From assembly GCA_012295275.1 (NCBI GenBank), contig CM022667.1:3982001-3994500 (forward strand): DNA of 12,500 bases. The letters are read 5' to 3'. Each line of letters begins with the position of its first letter. Positions within the stretch are counted from its first letter, which is position 1. Made by a program: the position numbers and the translations under genes. This document shows positions 9,594 to 12,500 of this stretch, piece by piece. The notes under the pieces were generated by a model. That model did not search any database. It was not told where the DNA came from and saw only the letters and a list, made by a program, of their open reading frames with translations. The DNA is from Chrysomallon squamiferum. Its lineage: Eukaryota; Mollusca; Gastropoda; Neomphalida; Peltospiridae.

Positions 9594-9714
9594 ACATCTG
9601 CAGATACACAAGGGAACACAACCAAATGTTTGAGTTGTTGAGCCAGATAACGGTTCTGCGTGTGTGACAGAAAGAGAGAGAAAAGAAAAGAGAGAGCGAG
9701 AAAAAAAAAAATCA

Positions 9715-9990
9715 ATTAGGAAAGCAACAGGTAGTTTTGTGTTTAGCTGGTCGCAGCCGTTTGACGTTGCATTTAAACCAGCCCTGTCGTCGACGTAACT
9801 TCGTAGCAGGTAGGCCGAAGTGTTGTCGTCGTCATTACTGCTAGCCCTGCAGTCTACGTGGATGTTAATTAATCACTGAAGAAAGTTTCAAACTACAACG
9901 CCTACGGGGCTGTTTGGAAAGCGCTTCCGCGTAGCTTGCTGGTTTGTGCTGTGCGCGAAGTTTTCTGATGTTTGTCAATGTATGTGACTT
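9715..9990. other. Complex, GC-richer island in intron 2
   Basis: About 275 bp of non-repetitive sequence with many CG dinucleotides (for example GTCGTCGACG, AAGCGCTTCCGCG, GTGCGCGAAG), unlike its AT-rich flanks. No ORF of note and no tRNA or rRNA structure was found. It contains two CAGGTA motifs (9729 and 9808). It could be an intronic enhancer, an alternative promoter or first exon, or a decayed transposon. Confidence 0.25.
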
Positions 9991-10107
9991 TTTTCTTTTT
10001 TTTTTTTTTTTTTACCCTCGCTACGTAGATTTATCTTAATACATTCGTACACTGCTGTACACCTGATTATTAAAGTCATACATTCCTACGAAAGCTACAG
10101 ACGCCCA

Positions 10108-10230
10108 CACCCACACACACACACACACACAGACGTACAAAAGGTTTACAGATTATTTATATAGCTATCTGTCTGTACGTGTGTGTACGTGTGTGTGTGT
10201 GTGTATATATATATATACATATATATATGA
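10108..10230 (+). repeat. (CA)n, (GT)n and (TA)n microsatellites
   Basis: A (CA)n run near 10110-10131, then a GT and TA compound near 10179-10228, separated by about 50 bases of ordinary sequence. Confidence 0.85.
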
Positions 10231-10309
10231 GAGAGTGACAGAGAATGTACTTAGATACGAATATAAAACATACAGACATATATATAATTATATAGTTACA
10301 TAATTATAC

Positions 10310-10338
10310 AAAAAAAAAAAAAAAAAAAAAAAAAAAAA
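10310..10338 (+). repeat. A29 homopolymer
   Basis: Uninterrupted A run in intron 2. Confidence 0.9.
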
Positions 10339-10594
10339 CATATGGTTAAGATAAATACGTGGCATCAACTAGTCTCGATCTCCATTTGTTTATATTCAGT
10401 AAAAGATTTATGTAAATAAACACTAATTAAAAATAAAATAAAAAAGTTCGCGATCACCCCCTTGTCAAGACCCCCCCACAAACACCATTTCTACATGACA
10501 ATGGACCCCACACACACACTGAAGTGCAACGAATTACCACACCACCGCCCCCAGTTTATATTTACCCCGGTCCTGAATGAAGTAAACAGTGGTT

Positions 10595-10595
<1 letters not shown>

Positions 10596-10658
<63 letters not shown>
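10596..10658 (+). repeat. (GT)31 array, (CA)n in ESRP sense, near exon 2 donor
   Basis: A pure GT array of 63 bases followed by CGCGCG. In the transcript it is a (CA)31 tract beginning 57 nt after the exon 2 splice donor. Intronic CA repeats are known binding sites for hnRNP L and can change use of a nearby donor. Confidence 0.95.
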
Positions 10659-10665
<7 letters not shown>

Positions 10666-10715
10666 ACACGGTGTTGTTTGTTTGTTTGTTTATTTATTTA
10701 TTTGTTTACACTTAC

Positions 10716-10859
10716 CTCTTCAAGCACGTGGTCCAGAGGCTGGCCGTTTTTGATTACGTTTTCGTCCAGTCCGGTTTCACTTTTGCATTCGTCCGTTAAC
10801 AAACTTTCTGACAACTCGTTTGGCTGCGGCTTCACGAAATGCGATTGCAGTGCTACGAC
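10716..10859 (-). CDS. ESRP1: ESRP/fusilli, coding exon 2
   Basis: Second coding exon: 144 nt, 48 codons, phase 0 at both ends. It begins VVALQSHFVKP and ends GQPLDHVLEE. The segment lines up with the ESRP stretch after the NKKV motif, which has a VxP strand, an acidic linker and a helix starting LDxxL. The middle (LTDECKSETGLDEN) is acidic and variable, as in other family members. The acceptor is a T-rich tract ending TTGTAG|GTC, and the donor is GAG|GTAAGT; both are strong. It joins exon 1 through a 206-bp intron. In sense orientation a long (CA)n tract starts 57 nt after its donor. No domain residue of known catalytic role is visible here. Confidence 0.9.
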
Positions 10860-11065
10860 CTACAACGAACGAAGAGACAGAGCGTAAGAAAAAAAAAAAA
10901 AATAAAAAAAAACTCGTTACGTCAGCGCAACACCACCGACATTCAAACGCTATGTGGTGCCCCATCCATCCATCCATCCATCCATCCATATGCTGATGGC
11001 GTAAAAATAACAAAAATGATGACGATGGGCTCGAACGGTTTATAAACAGAAACTTTAAAACTTAC
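10860..11065 (-). other. ESRP intron 1
   Basis: A 206-bp GT-AG intron between the first two coding exons, phase 0. It begins GTAAGTTT and ends in a long pyrimidine run and TTGTAG. It holds (CCAT)7 at 10962-10989 on the plus strand, and an A-rich tract near 10889-10911 that reads as the U-rich 3' splice-site tract in sense orientation. Nothing else is seen in it. Confidence 0.88.
10962..10989 (+). repeat. (CCAT)7 microsatellite in intron 1
   Basis: Seven perfect copies of CCAT. Confidence 0.95.
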
Positions 11066-11191
11066 CTTGTTGTTGGTCACGTCGAATAGAAGTATCACGA
11101 ACAGCACAATCTGTTCCTCGTCGCTTCCCAAGTCTTCGCCATTGCGACCAGCCGACGCACAGAAGAGGACCACTAAGTAATTGGAGGCCAT
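11066..11191 (-). CDS. ESRP1: ESRP/fusilli, coding exon 1 (N-terminus)
   Basis: First coding exon of an epithelial splicing regulatory protein, a nuclear RNA-binding regulator of alternative splicing. It encodes 42 residues, from MASNYLVVLF through LGSDEEQIVLF to FDVTNNK. These match the start of animal ESRPs, which have YLVVLF, then LGSDE, then a D-x-x-NKKV-type end. This is the first beta-strand part of the RNase H-like N-terminal domain. The ATG at 11191 is chosen because it coincides with the family's N-terminus, and an in-frame TAA lies upstream at 11252-11254 with no ATG between. Position +4 is G, but -3 is T, so the Kozak context is moderate. The exon ends in phase 0 at a consensus donor, AAG|GTAAGT. 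Base composition is more balanced than the surrounding AT-rich DNA. ESRP1, ESRP2 and fusilli are not separable here; invertebrates generally have one copy. Confidence 0.93.
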
Positions 11192-11203
11192 CAAAACACT
11201 TCG

Positions 11204-11435
11204 CAGGTAAAAATGCACAGCCCCGTTCGAGTTTGTCGCGATAATGTTTTCTTACACACCGACAACATGTGTCTGTCTACCTGGGGTTGTCGCCTCGTCA
11301 CAGCTGCGTTCTGATTGGTCGGCGGTTTTCTGAACGAGGCTGTGAATGGACGAAAGCTGTGCGCGCATAGGTCACCGCAGCGGATAAAGTTGGCCAGGTA
11401 GATATTGTCTTGCAAGCTGACACCTCGTCCAGGTA
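11204..11435. promoter_or_regulatory. Cluster of four CAGGTA E-boxes
   Basis: CAGGTA occurs at 11204-11209 (+), 11278-11283 (-), 11395-11400 (+) and 11430-11435 (+), all within 232 bp just upstream of the start codon. A further CAGGTG lies at 11620-11625 (-), and a CAGCTG E-box at 11301-11306. CAGGTA/G is the core bound by ZEB and Snail family zinc-finger repressors, which repress ESRP genes in vertebrates. The minus-strand copy also reads as a possible splice donor CAG|GTA, so it could instead belong to an untranslated exon. Confidence 0.4.
11309..11320 (-). promoter_or_regulatory. CCAAT box (NF-Y type)
   Basis: On the minus strand the core reads GACCAATCAGAA, which fits the NF-Y consensus (purine-purine-CCAAT-C/G-A/G). 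It lies about 125 bp upstream of the start codon in the gene's own orientation, within the usual distance range for this element. Function is inferred from the match and position only. Confidence 0.5.
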
Positions 11436-11444
11436 TTCAAGCGT

Positions 11445-11479
<35 letters not shown>
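11445..11479 (+). repeat. (TTG)n microsatellite upstream of ESRP
   Basis: About 11.5 uninterrupted copies of TTG, which read (CAA)n in the sense strand of ESRP. It lies about 255 bp from the start codon, possibly within the 5' UTR. Confidence 0.9.
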
Positions 11480-11480
<1 letters not shown>

Positions 11481-11637
11481 TCGGCGTCAGACAATATTGT
11501 TGATGATGGTCACGACGAAAATTTCGATCGATCTCCGCGACTTCGGCTTTTTTAACGAACTCCCAAACTCTTAATTATTATTATTACTTTTTTTCCCTTC
11601 TCCTCTCTCAAGTGGATTTCACCTGTTGAGTGGAGGT

Positions 11638-11649
11638 CGTGACGTCACG
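11638..11649. promoter_or_regulatory. Perfect CRE palindrome
   Basis: CGTGACGTCACG is a 12-bp perfect palindrome containing the full cAMP-response element TGACGTCA. It lies about 450 bp upstream of the ESRP start codon. A related TGATGTCA occurs about 70 bp to the right. Binding by CREB/ATF-type bZIP factors is inferred from the motif. Confidence 0.4.
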
Positions 11650-11668
11650 GTTGACCGATCGACATTTT

Positions 11669-11691
11669 ACCAACTGGTTCATCAAGTTGGT
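11669..11691. repeat. Short inverted repeat (7-bp stem)
   Basis: ACCAACT and AGTTGGT form perfect 7-bp arms around a 9-base loop, just beyond the CRE palindrome. Function unknown; it may be chance. Confidence 0.3.
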
Positions 11692-11832
11692 TTCTCAAAC
11701 GGGATATCGTGATGTCATCTGTTTAGCAGTGTTTAAAGCGCACAGGAATAGAAATGTAAAAATTTCGTGTCTTGTCTTTTTTTTCTCCCTCTCTATCTTT
11801 CTCTGTCTCTTATTTTATTTTTATTTTACTTA

Positions 11833-11845
<13 letters not shown>

Positions 11846-11863
<18 letters not shown>

Positions 11864-11871
11864 TTTTTTTT
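11846..11871 (+). repeat. T26 homopolymer after (TA)n
   Basis: A short (TA)n followed by an uninterrupted T run, upstream of ESRP. Confidence 0.9.
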
Positions 11872-12074
11872 ACATATACGTGCAGTATTATGTTTATTAT
11901 TCTGTTGATAGTATTAATGGTGTGATTTTCTTGTTTGAAGTGCATTAAGGAATTTATTGTTGTGTTTTTTTTGTTTCGTTTTGGTATTTTTATTTTTTAT
12001 TTTATTTTTTTTTTTTTTATTATTATTTTTGTTTTAATAAAATAAAATATATTCATCTCCTTCTCCTCCTCCTC

Positions 12075-12122
<48 letters not shown>

Positions 12123-12500
12123 AGAACGACACATACAACAACACAATAACAACTACCATAACAACAATAACAACAACAATTGATGTTGTAACTCTTTTTC
12201 TTCTTCGTCATCTTCTTCCTATTTTTCTTGTCGTTATAAAATATAAGCAAAGGCAGTGAATTCTATGCTTCAACGTAAGAATGTATACTATAATTAATAT
12301 CTTCATGGATTATTTGTGTGGTAGTGCCTATAGCTATCATCTATGTTTTGAAACAGGCATATGTACATCAGTATACTTTTATAATAATTAAACAACTAGT
12401 ACACTCAAAAGAAAGGAATCATTTTTCCACTGTCATTCTTGCCTGCATCTTAATTAAAACATATGTTTAATCTGCATTGAGTAATTTCAGAAAGTTAGTA
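11872..12500. other. Upstream flank with simple repeats, no gene seen
   Basis: T-rich sequence to about 12035, then (CTC)n at 12061-12077, (ATT)n at 12078-12121, and an ACA/AAC-rich stretch to about 12180. From 12240 to the end is AT-rich unique sequence. No coding exon, RNA gene or recognisable repeat family was seen on either strand. Confidence 0.6.

Larger units (their letters stand above)
11192..11480 (-). promoter_or_regulatory. Presumed ESRP 5' UTR and proximal promoter
   Basis: The 290 bases before the start codon are clearly less AT-rich than the rest of the window, with several CG dinucleotides, as expected of an animal promoter or 5' UTR. Visible motifs are a CCAAT box, E-boxes of type CAGGTA and CAGCTG, and a (TTG)n tract that reads (CAA)n in sense. 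No TATA box is seen at a sensible place. The transcription start cannot be fixed from sequence, and an untranslated first exon further right is possible. Confidence 0.5.

Noticed and set aside
10462-10887. Plus-strand frame with a Cys-Val repeat over the ESRP exon 2 region
   Set aside because: It is the antisense shadow of exon 2 joined to translation of (GT)31. The minus strand carries the real exon with matching splice sites.
11191-11218. Upstream GTG as an alternative ESRP start
   Set aside because: Animal ESRPs start at the Met aligned with 11191. The frame upstream has no ATG before an in-frame TAA at 11252-11254.
11630-11833. Plus-strand frame upstream of ESRP
   Set aside because: It has a GTG start, a hydrophobic low-complexity C-terminus from a T-rich tract, and no recognisable homology.

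Overview
The window looks like nuclear DNA of an invertebrate animal. It is very AT-rich, carries dozens of long microsatellites and A/T runs, and holds a gene split by introns with GT-AG sites and long pyrimidine tracts. The microsatellite load fits a lophotrochozoan, most likely a mollusc, but that is an impression and not a demonstration.

I can support one protein-coding gene with confidence. It is the 5' part of an ESRP/fusilli (epithelial splicing regulatory protein) gene on the minus strand, so it reads right to left. Three coding exons are visible: exon 1 at 11066-11191 with the start codon, exon 2 at 10716-10859, and exon 3 at 4905-5130 (or 4885-5130 if a second donor is used). They join in frame into about 165 residues that follow the N-terminal region of animal ESRPs. 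That region is an RNase H-like, DEDDh-exonuclease-type fold lying before the RRMs. The RRM exons are not in the window and must lie beyond its left edge, because intron 3 runs from exon 3 to position 1 with no recognisable exon.

Layout from left to right: 1-4904 is intron 3, which is AT-rich with compound microsatellites, a degenerate repeat zone rich in CAGGTA-type motifs (2965-3608), and two weak unassigned ORFs. 4905-5130 is exon 3. 5131-10715 is intron 2, with GT, GA, AAT, AAAT and TTTC microsatellites, a TAG-based higher-order minisatellite (6230-6490) and two islands of complex sequence (about 7600-7850 and 9715-9990). Exon 2, the 206-bp intron 1 and exon 1 follow. From 11192 rightwards is the presumed 5' UTR and promoter, with a CCAAT box, several CAGGTR E-boxes and a perfect CRE palindrome. 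The far right (11770-12500) is simple-repeat-rich sequence with no gene seen.

The most interesting observations are the CAGGTR (ZEB/Snail-type) motif clusters in the promoter and in intron 3 of a gene whose vertebrate homologues are repressed by those factors, two competing 5' splice sites on exon 3, a (CA)31 tract just downstream of the exon 2 donor, and the 33/36-bp alternating repeat in intron 2. No RNA gene, CRISPR array, prokaryotic feature or viral sequence was found.
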